From positions 9,197,174-9,261,173 of the forward strand of contig CM021316.1 of the NCBI GenBank assembly GCA_010645155.1: a stretch of 64,000 nt of DNA. Direction: 5' to 3'. The translations under genes were made by a program, and so were the position numbers. This document shows positions 41,740-51,267 of this stretch, in pieces. The number at the start of each line of letters is the position of its first letter. The stretch's first letter is position 1. The notes under the pieces are model-generated. The model saw only the letters and a list, made by a program, of their open reading frames with translations, was not told the DNA's origin and did no database searches. This stretch comes from Tigriopus japonicus (lineage: Eukaryota; Arthropoda; Copepoda; Harpacticoida; Harpacticidae).

Positions 41740-44700
41740 TTAGCTTAAAACATTCATTTTGAATAATTTCTCTTCAGCTTGTTGAAAGGCTTTCCGAAGT
41801 GCTTGATCTTCCGAGTTTCGAGCCAGCATGATGTTGCTTTGGGCGATCTTAAAAAGCAAAGGGTTTCTCTTGGCATTGACGGTTCCCAATAAAATGGAAC
41901 TAATGTACGAATGAAGAGAGTTTACATCCAGATCATTCACACAACAAAATGAATCTAATGAGAATCCGGCAGGCAAATCTTCGGGACTCAGTTGAATCAG
42001 TCTCAAATTTTCAGAGAAATCTTTCCACAAGGTATGTCGTAGGGGAAAATTTTTCCCGCTCGTGGGCAAAATTAAGAACAAACTGAACAACTGGTCTCCG
42101 TAAGACACGGCTGCATATTGACCACACAATTCCTGATAGAATTCCTTGACACTCTCAATGCCAGGAATAGGTTGACTAAAGTCCAATTGACCTTTGGTGT
42201 GCTTCAAGACTTGAACCAGATCCAACGAGAGCCAATGTCTGATTGCAGATTCGAGGAAGAACGTCTCGTTGGAGAGTAGTAAGGTAGCCAACCTTGAGAA
42301 ATGGAGAGTGACCTCTGGAATCGATGTTAACGGCCTCATGAGCATGCAGATGTAAATCCATTGCAAGGACAGTTCAACTTGTCTGAAACTAGATTCCTTG
42401 GGAATTTGTTCCCGTTGTAACTCTGGCCTACTTAATTGAATCAGAGGGACATAGATCCAATCGGATGGGAGCAGGATCTCCCCGTTATTTGAAATACTTG
42501 ATGTTTGTATTGAACTGGAATTTTGGAAAAGAATCGGAAAGCGTCCGTGACTCCGAGGCAAGTGTCTCATGTAGAGTGCACGGATATCTTGCAAGTTTTG
42601 GAGCACTTGCAAAGAATCGGATTTGTTCAGAGACTGATCCACTCGCATTCCGGATAATCCATGTTCCAAGAGTGTTTGATCCACTTTGAAAACCACCCGT
42701 TCGGCCAGGCTCTTGAGAAGTTCATTATGCTTCACTTGACATTTGCTCATGAGCACGTGCGCTAATTGCCACGTGGAACCCACTTCATTGGGCTGGGTTT
42801 CGGTTCGAAGAAGGATACAGTGGAACAAGAACGAAATCTCCTCATCCAGGAACCAATTCGAGTGAACAGAACCATGCGAGCATCGGCACACTTGAACCAA
42901 ATACTCGCGCAGTGCCTTTCCATGCAGCCATTGAGCGATGCATGACTTCATTGTGTCATTTTGGGTGATCTTCAGGAAGCAAAACAGTATTCTGGTTAAG
43001 CCATTGAGGACTGGGAAGGGACTCTGCTTGTCTAATGTTCGGACAAGTTCACCTTGCCAACAAATGGCAGAAAGCGATACCAGATTTTCGGTGTCACGGT
43101 CGCGTCCGTCTTTGGCCATGGATAAAAGAGCGCTGGATTTATTTAGTTTTCCAATGAATCTAGATGATTGACCACTTTGTAAGAAGGCCTGAATACTTTT
43201 CTCGAACACTTCATTTAACACCGGGATAAGATCTAAGGGACCACGCTCATTTGCAAACCGCAAAACTCCAGAGGTTAAAGCTTGCGAGCACGAGGCAAAA
43301 ACTGAGCCCTCTTGGATGGTATCCGCAAACAACAAAGATCCGTTACGTAGGAGACTCATCATGTTCTGAAAAATGATTTGAAGCAAAATCACGACTTCTT
43401 GGAGTTGGTTCCATGGAATCGCGTCGGCCAAGAGGCACGTGTTCAACACTTTAAACAATAATGCCGTTAGTAAAGGCCTTTCCAGAGACCAGGGGGAGCC
43501 TTTGGGCTGACTCATGCTCATGGGATCTGTTGCTCTGCGAATGGACACGAGATATTTCATGACGATTGGAAACAGGTCCGAAAATACGTCAGTAAACTCG
43601 CCATATTGCAAACAGGTGTCCCAAAGCCGGAAAGCTTCTCCCGTCAGTTTCTCATCTTCGGATTCAAGAGCCACATGCTTCAATAAAAATGGCTTGATAT
43701 CATGGGTCTTGGTAACATTAACGAATAACGAACGATTTCGGGCTATGAGAATTCGCACAACTTTCGCAGCCAATTGACGGCAAAGGGTATCGTTATCTGC
43801 ATACATGGTGGATAAAATCGTCTTCATGAGCATTTCATGGTGAGCGATCTGAGAGGCCGAGGATAAAGAATGCCGAGCAATCCGAGTGACCGTAGCCAAG
43901 ATATTCTTCTTAGCCGAGGCAGTGGGCTCCAATTGGTTCAGAATGTAAGCAAATCGCTGAAGAAGGTCCATTCTCAGTAAACCCAAAACGATGTCCAGCT
44001 TCAAAAGCTCATCATCCTTCAGTTCCGCCATGGTTTCTTGCATCTCAGTTCTTTGACTGGGATCCGACCATGCTTGGGACGCTAGAGTGGGTTGACAATG
44101 GCCGTAAGTTGATGCATAATGAAAATCCAGCATGAGTTCATCTTCAGGGTTGTCGAGAATGTGACGAAAGAGTAGTAAAGTGGCCTCCCGAATGGACGGA
44201 GCCGAATCGTCTAGACTGGTCCGCATGATGAAGAAAATGTCACTGCGAATGACTTGATCCACCAAGTTCTGATCCAAGATCCCATCTAGCCTGCCTTGCT
44301 TGAATCGTTTCACAATCTGAGCTAGAGTGTCCAAGGCCAGGACTTTTTGTTGAGGATTAGTGCTGCGAGCGAGCATTAGAAGCTCCTCTACAGTGTAACC
44401 CGCTCGTTTTTCTTCTTCCCCATGATGATGCAACCCCGCTTGGACCGGAATATCTTCATTGGGAGGTATAAGACGACCTTCGAAATCAAACCGGGCTGAA
44501 TATCCCACTAAAGGGGCGGTGGGTTGAGCATTCTCTTGATTCTCGGGAACTTCCGCCATCCAAGCTAACTTCTCACTTTCCAAGCGACCCAAATGACCAT
44601 AGTTGGTGGTCAGTTCTTCAATCACTTTGGGAATGACGGGAGCAGGACCGGGTGGGTTCGCATTGGTTGGCTCTGATACATCCATAGCTTCAGGTTGAGG

Positions 44701-45402
44701 TTCGGTTGGAATGGAGGAGGGTTGGTTCGTCCTTAATGCTTGTTTTTTCTTCTGTCGAAGCGTGGTTAAAAAGGCTAATGTTTCGCTAGACATTTGTTGG
44801 CATAGCTCGTTCCTTTCACGTTGGATATCCTCGGCCGTCATATTCCGAAGTCGAGCCACGTTCTCTTCGTGAATAACCCGAGCTTCGTCGGGTCTTTCGA
44901 TCAAACCGGAGCCTTGAAGGATGAAACTACTCGTCCCCAAGGCATCGGCCGACAAGGGATTCGGGTTTTCAGCGGGTCGCGTCCTCGGTTTTCGAGCCAC
45001 TTGTCGGGCGAAAAGACTTTGCTTTTTGGGCAATGGTAAGGTGGGATTTTCCACAGCGACGGATTGGAGGGAAGGCTCGAATTGGGCTTTGAAGACGGCG
45101 GGAAAGGCCTCGGAAGAGGGCAAAGGCGCGGCAAATGTGGGCTGAAACCCCGGGGAACGCTCGCAAACCGTGTCTTTGAGCACTGAGGTATCGACTGGGG
45201 GTGTGATGGGTCGATTGGTTTGGGATTGATCACGATTTTCGGACTGGGGTCGATCGGGGGAATGAGGTCGTTTGACATGGACGATGTTTGCTTTGGGCAC
45301 CGACGGTTGATGAACCTCACCGCGTTCCCAAGCTTGAGCATCACGCCAAAGATCGTCTTCAGTCCCTCCGGGCGTGGGACGACGAAAATCTCGAGAATTC
45401 AT
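41740..45402 (-). CDS. RPAP1: RNA polymerase II-associated protein 1
   Basis: This is an intronless CDS of 1220 aa from the ATG at 45400-45402. RPAP1 takes part in assembly and nuclear import of Pol II and links Pol II to Mediator. The RPAP1 N-terminal motif is near 174-212 (ARVIHEENVARLRNMTAEDI, QRERNELCQQMSSETLAFL). Next come LGRLESEKLAWMAEVP (272-287) and the RPAP1 C-terminal domain from about 300 (YSARFDFEGRLIPPNEDIPV; QAGLHHHGEEEKRAGYTVEE; LLMLARSTNPQQKVLALDTL). The remaining 800 residues are helical and poorly conserved, as in relatives. It lies directly upstream of POLR3C on the same strand. No AATAAA occurs in the 71-bp spacer. It is head to head with AIFM1 across about 930 bp. Confidence 0.95.
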   Translation of the reverse strand: MNSRDFRRPTPGGTEDDLWRDAQAWERGEVHQPSVPKANIVHVKRPHSPDRPQSENRDQSQTNRPITPPVDTSVLKDTVCERSPGFQPTFAAPLPSSEAFPAVFKAQFEPSLQSVAVENPTLPLPKKQSLFARQVARKPRTRPAENPNPLSADALGTSSFILQGSGLIERPDEARVIHEENVARLRNMTAEDIQRERNELCQQMSSETLAFLTTLRQKKKQALRTNQPSSIPTEPQPEAMDVSEPTNANPPGPAPVIPKVIEELTTNYGHLGRLESEKLAWMAEVPENQENAQPTAPLVGYSARFDFEGRLIPPNEDIPVQAGLHHHGEEEKRAGYTVEELLMLARSTNPQQKVLALDTLAQIVKRFKQGRLDGILDQNLVDQVIRSDIFFIMRTSLDDSAPSIREATLLLFRHILDNPEDELMLDFHYASTYGHCQPTLASQAWSDPSQRTEMQETMAELKDDELLKLDIVLGLLRMDLLQRFAYILNQLEPTASAKKNILATVTRIARHSLSSASQIAHHEMLMKTILSTMYADNDTLCRQLAAKVVRILIARNRSLFVNVTKTHDIKPFLLKHVALESEDEKLTGEAFRLWDTCLQYGEFTDVFSDLFPIVMKYLVSIRRATDPMSMSQPKGSPWSLERPLLTALLFKVLNTCLLADAIPWNQLQEVVILLQIIFQNMMSLLRNGSLLFADTIQEGSVFASCSQALTSGVLRFANERGPLDLIPVLNEVFEKSIQAFLQSGQSSRFIGKLNKSSALLSMAKDGRDRDTENLVSLSAICWQGELVRTLDKQSPFPVLNGLTRILFCFLKITQNDTMKSCIAQWLHGKALREYLVQVCRCSHGSVHSNWFLDEEISFLFHCILLRTETQPNEVGSTWQLAHVLMSKCQVKHNELLKSLAERVVFKVDQTLLEHGLSGMRVDQSLNKSDSLQVLQNLQDIRALYMRHLPRSHGRFPILFQNSSSIQTSSISNNGEILLPSDWIYVPLIQLSRPELQREQIPKESSFRQVELSLQWIYICMLMRPLTSIPEVTLHFSRLATLLLSNETFFLESAIRHWLSLDLVQVLKHTKGQLDFSQPIPGIESVKEFYQELCGQYAAVSYGDQLFSLFLILPTSGKNFPLRHTLWKDFSENLRLIQLSPEDLPAGFSLDSFCCVNDLDVNSLHSYISSILLGTVNAKRNPLLFKIAQSNIMLARNSEDQALRKAFQQAEEKLFKMNVLS

Positions 45403-46330
45403 GGCTCAATCCAGTTCAGTTCTAACGCATGCAAGAAGCAAACAGACTTTGAAATCGGCATGTGTGCCAATATTATTGTTTATGTAGTAACCCGTGCCCA
45501 AGGTGACCATTCCATCAGGGACAGCCATGGGGAAAAAACTCAAATTAATTCACTAAGACTAAAGTTAAACTAAAACCGTCGCTGATTGTTGATTATTTTG
45601 AAAAACTTTCCCAACAAGGCAATCAATCTCTTTCTTTCTTTCTTTCTTTCTTTCTTTCATTAGTTAAAAACTGTTTTTCTGGAAAAAGAGCGATGAAAAG
45701 GACATTGTTTTCTTCAAAAAAATGATTATTTGTCTCTGACCTTTGCGTATCAAGTTTAGAATTCCCTTTATGATACTTTTGAAAATTAAAAGGATAAAAG
45801 ATGTTTCACGTTTTTGCAAATTTACTTCACATTGTCATTTTCAAGTTTCTACGAAAGCTCATGATTCTAAGATTTCCACCCATGCTTCTGTCAACAACAG
45901 CATGTAGTGTTACTAAATTTGTTGAATTCTTCCTCCATCTGAGTTTCGGGAAAAGGAAATTTGCCCACTGAAATTACAAGATACCGAGAAACAATTTACT
46001 TTACCGAAACCAAAAATTGTCTTTTTACCAAGATTTGTCAAAAACAGTTGGATTTTTTTCTCTATTATGAATTTAGGAACATGGATGACACATTTTGGCT
46101 ATCTTTCACCACACCAATGTAGCAATACTGATTGCATGCCGTTTTTTCCAACATTTGATACGTTCCTCGCCAATTTCTATGAAGGATTTTCACTCATTCC
46201 GGCCGTGATTGCCATCGCCACTGACTGATTGACCCCGTGAATAAATGAATGAATAAACGTGTCCTCGAAAGCTTGTCAATCGATCTCAATATCTCTGAAT
46301 CTAGACCTGAATCACGCACCCCCGTTCCCA
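45403..46330. promoter_or_regulatory. Divergent spacer between RPAP1 and AIFM1
   Basis: The 928-bp region lies between outward-pointing starts. It contains a TTTC/CTTT microsatellite at about 45629-45658 (seven units) and AT-rich sequence. No gene is seen. Confidence 0.45.
45629..45658 (+). repeat. (CTTT)n microsatellite
   Basis: About seven uninterrupted CTTT/TTTC units lie in the RPAP1-AIFM1 spacer. Confidence 0.9.
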
Positions 46331-48547
46331 ATGTTGGCCTTGTGTCGACGAATCCCGCTTTTGGGCGGCATTTCCACTTGTCATCCCGTTGCCCGTCTCT
46401 CTCAACCCTGGACTAGCACTCGTCAGGCTTTAAGTTTGACCTCCATTCGACCTCATCCTCGGGATCTCCGTCAATCGGGCCGGTTTTCATCGTTACTGCT
46501 TACTTCCCAAGATTCTTGTTGTCTGAATAATGGTCCCATGGCCTCCATGGCTTCTTTGGCCGGGTCTGACACGCCTAATCAGAATCAGTCATCGCCTCAG
46601 AATTACAAATGGGTCTTAATAGCCGGTCTGGCCTTGGTCGGAGGCGGCCTCTTGACGGCCAAGTTGACCGGCCATAATCTGTTTTACACGCCGTCCATGT
46701 TGAACAAAGACGAGAAACCGGGTGAATCCCAGAGTTCTACTCCTACTGATTCATCCACGAAAGAAGATGGAAGTCAAGTCTCTGCTTCATCATCGCCACC
46801 TCCATCACCCTCGGGATCCATTCCTGTGACTTCGTTACATCGAGACGAGATTCCGGATTTGCCACGATTTGTGCCCTATGTGTTAGTGGGTGCGGGTTCG
46901 GCCGCTTTTGCGGCTTTTCGAGCCATCAAATCCGAGGATCCCACGGCTCAAGTCTTGATGATTGGCGACGAAAACCACTACCCTTACATGCGGCCACCAC
47001 TCTCAAAGGAGTTGTGGTATAGTGATAAAATCGAACGAGATGATATTTCGTTTACCCAGTGGAATGGCCGTCAACGATCGCTTTATTTTGAACCGCCGCC
47101 GTTTTTTACACCCTTGTCTGAGTTGGCGGCCAAGAAAAATGGGGGCGTTTCGATTGTGCGCGGTCACAAGGTGGTCAAAGTGGATGCCGTTAAGCAAGAG
47201 ATCGAACTAGATAACGGGAATGTCGTTGGATTCAAGAAATGCCTGATTGCCACAGGCAAGGTTTTAGGTCATGTTTTGGAAAGTTTGGAAATGAAATAAT
47301 TCTCTCAAACTGATTTTAGGTGGCCGACCCAAAAAATTCCCCGTCTTGGACAAGAACCCGCTTCTTCGAGCTAAAGTCAGTACATTTAGAACCGCTCAAG
47401 ATTTCTTTGACTTGAAGGAAAAGGCGCAACACATGAAGAAGATCGCCATCATTGGTGGAGGATTCTTGGGCAGTGAACTCGCTTGTGCTTTAGCTTTGAA
47501 ATCCAGAAACAAATGGGATTCGAAACTGGAAGTGATCCAAATCTTTCCGGAAAGTGGAAACATGGGCAAAGTAAGAACGTCTTTTTGAATCATTGACCCC
47601 CTCAAATGGCAAGCCTCTCACTGTATTTTTGAAATCTTCTAGGTTCTGCCGGAATATTTATCCTCCTGGACAACGGAAAAAGTCCGAAGCGAGGGTGTGA
47701 CTGTCAAACCCGGTCAAAAAATTGTTCATGCGGAGGTGGGTGGACCCCTAAACGAACTCATTCTTACCTTGAGCAATGGCGAAAAACTCGCGGTGGATCA
47801 TGCCATCGTGGCTATTGGGCTAGAAGCCAACACTGATTTGGCTAAAAGCTCCCGACTAGAGGTGGATACCGAGTTTGGAGGATTCCGAGTAAATGCCGAA
47901 CTTGAAGCCAGGTAACACCTTTCTTTGAATATTACAAGAAAATGTTGCATCATTTGTTTTTTCTTTTGCAATCCAGGAGCAATGTGTATGTGGCTGGTGA
48001 CGCTGCCAGTTTCTACGATGTGATTTTGGGACGTAGGCGTGTAGAGCATCATGATCACGCCATCGTTTCTGGACGACAAGCGGGCTTGAATATGGTGAGA
48101 GGTCAGGCTCAACCTTACACACATCAGTCCATGTTCTGGTCAGATCTCGGCCCAGATGTAGGTTATGAAGCCGTGGGATTGATCGATTCCACTCTTCCAA
48201 CCGTCGGCGTATTCGCTAGAGGAACCAAAAGCGACACGCCCAAAGCGGCAGTAACTAAAAGCGACGAAGCCATGAGATCTGAGAGTCAGGAAGGTGAAGA
48301 TGCCGAGTCTTCATCGGCCACGCCATCAAATCCAACACCCGTTAAATCAATGGTGGATGAAAAATACGGCAAAGGTGTCATATTTTATCTAAGAGATGAT
48401 ATCGTGGTGGGTGTGCTGATGTGGAATGTTTTCAATCGTATTACCCTCGCGCGCCGTATTATCCGTGAAAACAAGCGATATGAAGATTTGGCCGACCTCG
48501 CCAAATTGTTCGACATTCATAAGGACGAGGAAGAAACCAACCAATAA
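46331..48547 (+). CDS. AIFM1: Apoptosis-inducing factor 1, mitochondrial
   Basis: Exons are 46331-47255, 47320-47570, 47643-47911 and 47977-48547, giving 671 aa. AIF is an inner-membrane FAD/NADH oxidoreductase. It supports respiratory-chain biogenesis through CHCHD4 and causes DNA fragmentation when released. The N-terminus is an Arg/Ser-rich presequence. A membrane anchor follows near 93-112 ([20 protein letters not shown]), then a Ser/Pro-rich linker. The FAD fold starts with [18 protein letters not shown] (about 183-200), then [17 protein letters not shown]. The NADH fold has [53 protein letters not shown] and [17 protein letters not shown] are hallmarks. The first intron (64 bp) must begin with GC (ACAG|GCAAGG) to restore [10 protein letters not shown]. 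The other introns are 72 and 65 bp with GT-AG. The frame is open upstream of the ATG, but no earlier in-frame ATG is seen. Confidence 0.96.
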
Positions 48548-48702
48548 GCCCTACTTAAAAGACTAAAATGTCCAAGTGATGAATACACAGATTTAAAATT
48601 TAGGTGTTAGACAGCCTGTTCGTTAGTTCATGTGAGAGCAATCTCTGCCAGTGACAGCAACCGATAAGGCATGAAATTGTGCCATAGTTCTATATTATCT
48701 TT

Positions 48703-48708
48703 TTTATT
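48703..48708 (-). terminator. AATAAA poly(A) signal for ATAD1
   Basis: TTTATT on the plus strand reads AATAAA on the minus strand, 94 bp past the ATAD1 stop and inside the AIFM1-ATAD1 convergent spacer. Confidence 0.5.
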
Positions 48709-48802
48709 CAATGTATGAACTAAGGATGAAGACTCGAAACATTCATCAACTAACAATGACTAACGAATAATAGGGTTTGTCGTCTTCCATCCTTCGATAT
48801 GA

Positions 48803-49946
48803 CTAGTCCAAGTTGGGTAAAGCAAAATCTGCCGGAGACGTGCCGCAATGCACTTTGCTTTCTTTCAACTTTCGGAAGGCTTGCAATAATTCATCATGCG
48901 AAATGGGTTTGAGCGTTTGAACGTTCTCACTTTGGGCCATGGAACGAATCCGATACACCGAGGCTAAACGGCACATTTCCCGCAGATCTGATCCGGAGAA
49001 ACCCTCTGTTAATCGGGCTAAAGCATTAAAATCCACGTCTTGGGAAAAACTTTCCAATCGGAGAATCTCGTGGAGAATGGACTTGCGTTGTTGGAACTCG
49101 GGTAACCCAATGTGGAATGTGGCGGGCATGCGCCGCAAAAAAGCGCGATCCACGTCCTTGGGACGATTGGTCGCGCCCATGACGATGACAATACAATCGG
49201 AATTGGTAGGCAGACCATCCCAGAGTTGCATAAATTGCGTCTTGATCATGGCCGTGGCCTCGTGATCGTTGGAGCTCCGCGATCGCAACAACGAATCCAC
49301 CTCATCGATGAAGATGATGCACGGCTGAATCTTTTGAGCCAACGTGAACACGGACGAGGCCAGTTTTTGCGATTCCCCGTACCACTTGTCGGTCAAAGCG
49401 GCCGCATCCAAATTAATGAACCGCGTGCCGGCCTCCTTGGCCGTAGCCTTGGCCATCATGGTCTTGCCGCAACCTGTAACCAAAGCCAGTCAGTCATAAA
49501 AAGGGTCATGTCCAAGGCGTTCGTACATGGGGTCAAAATTCCCGAGTGACTTACTTACCAGGCGGTCCATGGAGTAACACGCCCTTGGGCGCTTGTGTGA
49601 GCTGAGATCCGCGAAAGAGATCTCGTTTCTGAATTGGCAAGATGACGGTCTCTCGGAGCTCTTGGATGACATCCTCCAATCCGGCAATGTCCTGCCAGGA
49701 GGTGGTGATTTGAGACGGAACCACCAAGTTGCTGGCGATCATGAGCTCGTGCTCGTTGAGTTGGATGTGCGGATCGATGCCCAAGCTCTGAAGTAGACGC
49801 TTGGCCTTCTGCTCGGCCTTGAGTTTCTGCTTCCGGGTGGGATCGAGCGTGTCGTAGACGAATTTCATGGTGTAGTAGCCCAAGACCGAGGCCACGGTGG
49901 CTCGCACCACCAACGATAATAATTCGCCTCTCATGTCATTGGTCAT
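48803..49946 (-). CDS. ATAD1: ATAD1/Msp1, outer-mitochondrial-membrane AAA+ extractase
   Basis: Exons on the minus strand are 49946-49559 and 49473-48803, giving 352 aa. Msp1/ATAD1 pulls mislocalised tail-anchored proteins from the mitochondrial outer membrane and peroxisomes. An N-terminal transmembrane segment (about 9-29) precedes the linker SWQDIAGLEDVIQELRETVI. Walker A is GPPGCGKT (127-134), split by the 85-bp intron at its last glycine (phase 1). The pore loop is KWYGES, Walker B is IIFIDEVDSLL, and the arginine fingers lie in NRPKDVDRAFLRRMP. FSGSDLREMCRLA in the lid follows. Length is close to the 361 aa of human ATAD1. It is convergent with AIFM1 (255 bp between stops). LIPT2 lies upstream on the same strand, with 598 bp between the LIPT2 stop and this ATG. 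Confidence 0.97.
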
Positions 49947-50544
49947 GATGAGAATGAATGGGTGAGTGGGTTAGTTGAAACCAGCACTGAACCGCCGCAT
50001 GAGTGGGACCGTTATTAATGGATGGGGACCGTTATCGATCAAAGGCCAAGTGTTTTTCGAGTCCAACTAAGCGGAGACCTTATCTCGAACACTTAAGTCG
50101 CTTGATAACCGAAACGCGTGTTGTCCTAGATCTGAGTTTGCCAGCCCGCTAGAGGACACTACTGAATTTATCTTCCCAACCTCCCTCCTCCTTCTGGGAG
50201 GTCATCTGAGCCCTCGACTGTTACCGAATATAAAAGGGAACATATATGGAAATTTTCATAAATATTTCAAAGCCATGTTTCTCTTTATTTCTCTCATGTT
50301 TCATTATTCAGGAACCTTTTTATTCACCCGTGTATGGGAGCAGGGATAACTTTTATAATTTCAAGGGATGCTCGATGGGAGCTACAAAAATTCGAGGTTT
50401 TGTTGAAAGGAGCCAAGCAAATTTGACCAAAAAGTAGCCCCGAGAAGCAAAAAGAATGACTTATATCTTATTTATTTCATATCACTAACAAAGTTAACTG
50501 TTCGATCAAAAATAATCCAATTCCATGTGTTGACCCACATCCTT
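49947..50544. other. Spacer between ATAD1 and LIPT2 (same strand)
   Basis: This 598-bp spacer should contain the ATAD1 promoter and the LIPT2 3' UTR. A TTTATT at 50471-50476 reads AATAAA on the minus strand, 68 bp past the LIPT2 stop. Nothing else is supported. Confidence 0.45.
50471..50476 (-). terminator. AATAAA poly(A) signal for LIPT2
   Basis: The hexamer lies 68 bp past the LIPT2 stop on the minus strand. Confidence 0.5.
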
Positions 50545-51267
50545 CTAAAAATAGGGCGATGTGTCTGGAGTAGCCCATCCAACTTGACAGGCAAACCGAT
50601 CCTGAAAGCACTTGATCACAACGGGCGCCACCTCCGATATCGTGACCGATCTCTGGAGCTCCACACTCAACGAGGTCACACCCTTATCCGGAATCCCGCA
50701 CGGGACGATATGATCAAACCAAGTCAAATCGGTATCACAATTGAGCGCGATCCCGTGCGAAGTAATAAAGCCGCTATTCCTCACGCCCATAGCGCAAATC
50801 TTGCGATCGCCAATCCACACCCCGGTGTGCGCTGAACGTCCTGCCGCCAAATCAAAGTGAGCGCAAGTATCAATCACCACTTGTTCTAGTTCATGAATGT
50901 ACCATTTCACGCCGAGCAAAGCTTTTCTCGCCGACGATTGGGGAATAAACTGACGGAGATTCATGATGGGGTACATGACGAACTGTCCAGGACCGTGAAA
51001 GGTGATTAATCCTCCGCGTTTGGTCCGGACAAAGTCCGCACCGAGCGCGGTTAGCCTTTGGGCTTCATCGGCACCGTAATTAAGGGTGCGAATACCCGTG
51101 GTATAGACCGGTTCGTGTTCGACAGTGAGCAAAATATTGTCGACGGATTCAGGTTGATCATGAGCGCCCGAACTGAGTTTGGACACGAGAGATTCTTGTA
51201 ATTTGAGCACGGGTTCATAACGTTGGCGTCCTAAATGCCACAGACGCAACAAAGGTAGACTAGTCAT
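50545..51267 (-). CDS. LIPT2: Octanoyl-[ACP]:protein octanoyltransferase, mitochondrial (LipB type)
   Basis: This is a single-exon CDS of 240 aa, starting at the ATG at 51265-51267. LIPT2 moves the octanoyl group from mitochondrial acyl carrier protein onto the glycine cleavage H protein. This is the first step of lipoate synthesis. LipB landmarks are all present: VEHEPVYTTGIR, RTKRGGLITFHGPGQFVMYP, AHTGVWIGDRKICAMGVR with the catalytic Lys (about K156), FITSHGIALN, and IVPCGIPDKGVTSL with the acyl-accepting Cys (about C190). Length is usual for the family. The N-terminus is short and weakly basic. An intronless structure is plausible for the gene. Confidence 0.95.
   Translation of the reverse strand: MTSLPLLRLWHLGRQRYEPVLKLQESLVSKLSSGAHDQPESVDNILLTVEHEPVYTTGIRTLNYGADEAQRLTALGADFVRTKRGGLITFHGPGQFVMYPIMNLRQFIPQSSARKALLGVKWYIHELEQVVIDTCAHFDLAAGRSAHTGVWIGDRKICAMGVRNSGFITSHGIALNCDTDLTWFDHIVPCGIPDKGVTSLSVELQRSVTISEVAPVVIKCFQDRFACQVGWATPDTSPYF

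Noticed and set aside
47261..47262. GT donor for AIFM1 intron 1
   Set aside because: Using it shifts the frame after ATGK and loses the conserved GGRPKKFP, whereas the GC donor at 47256 restores it.
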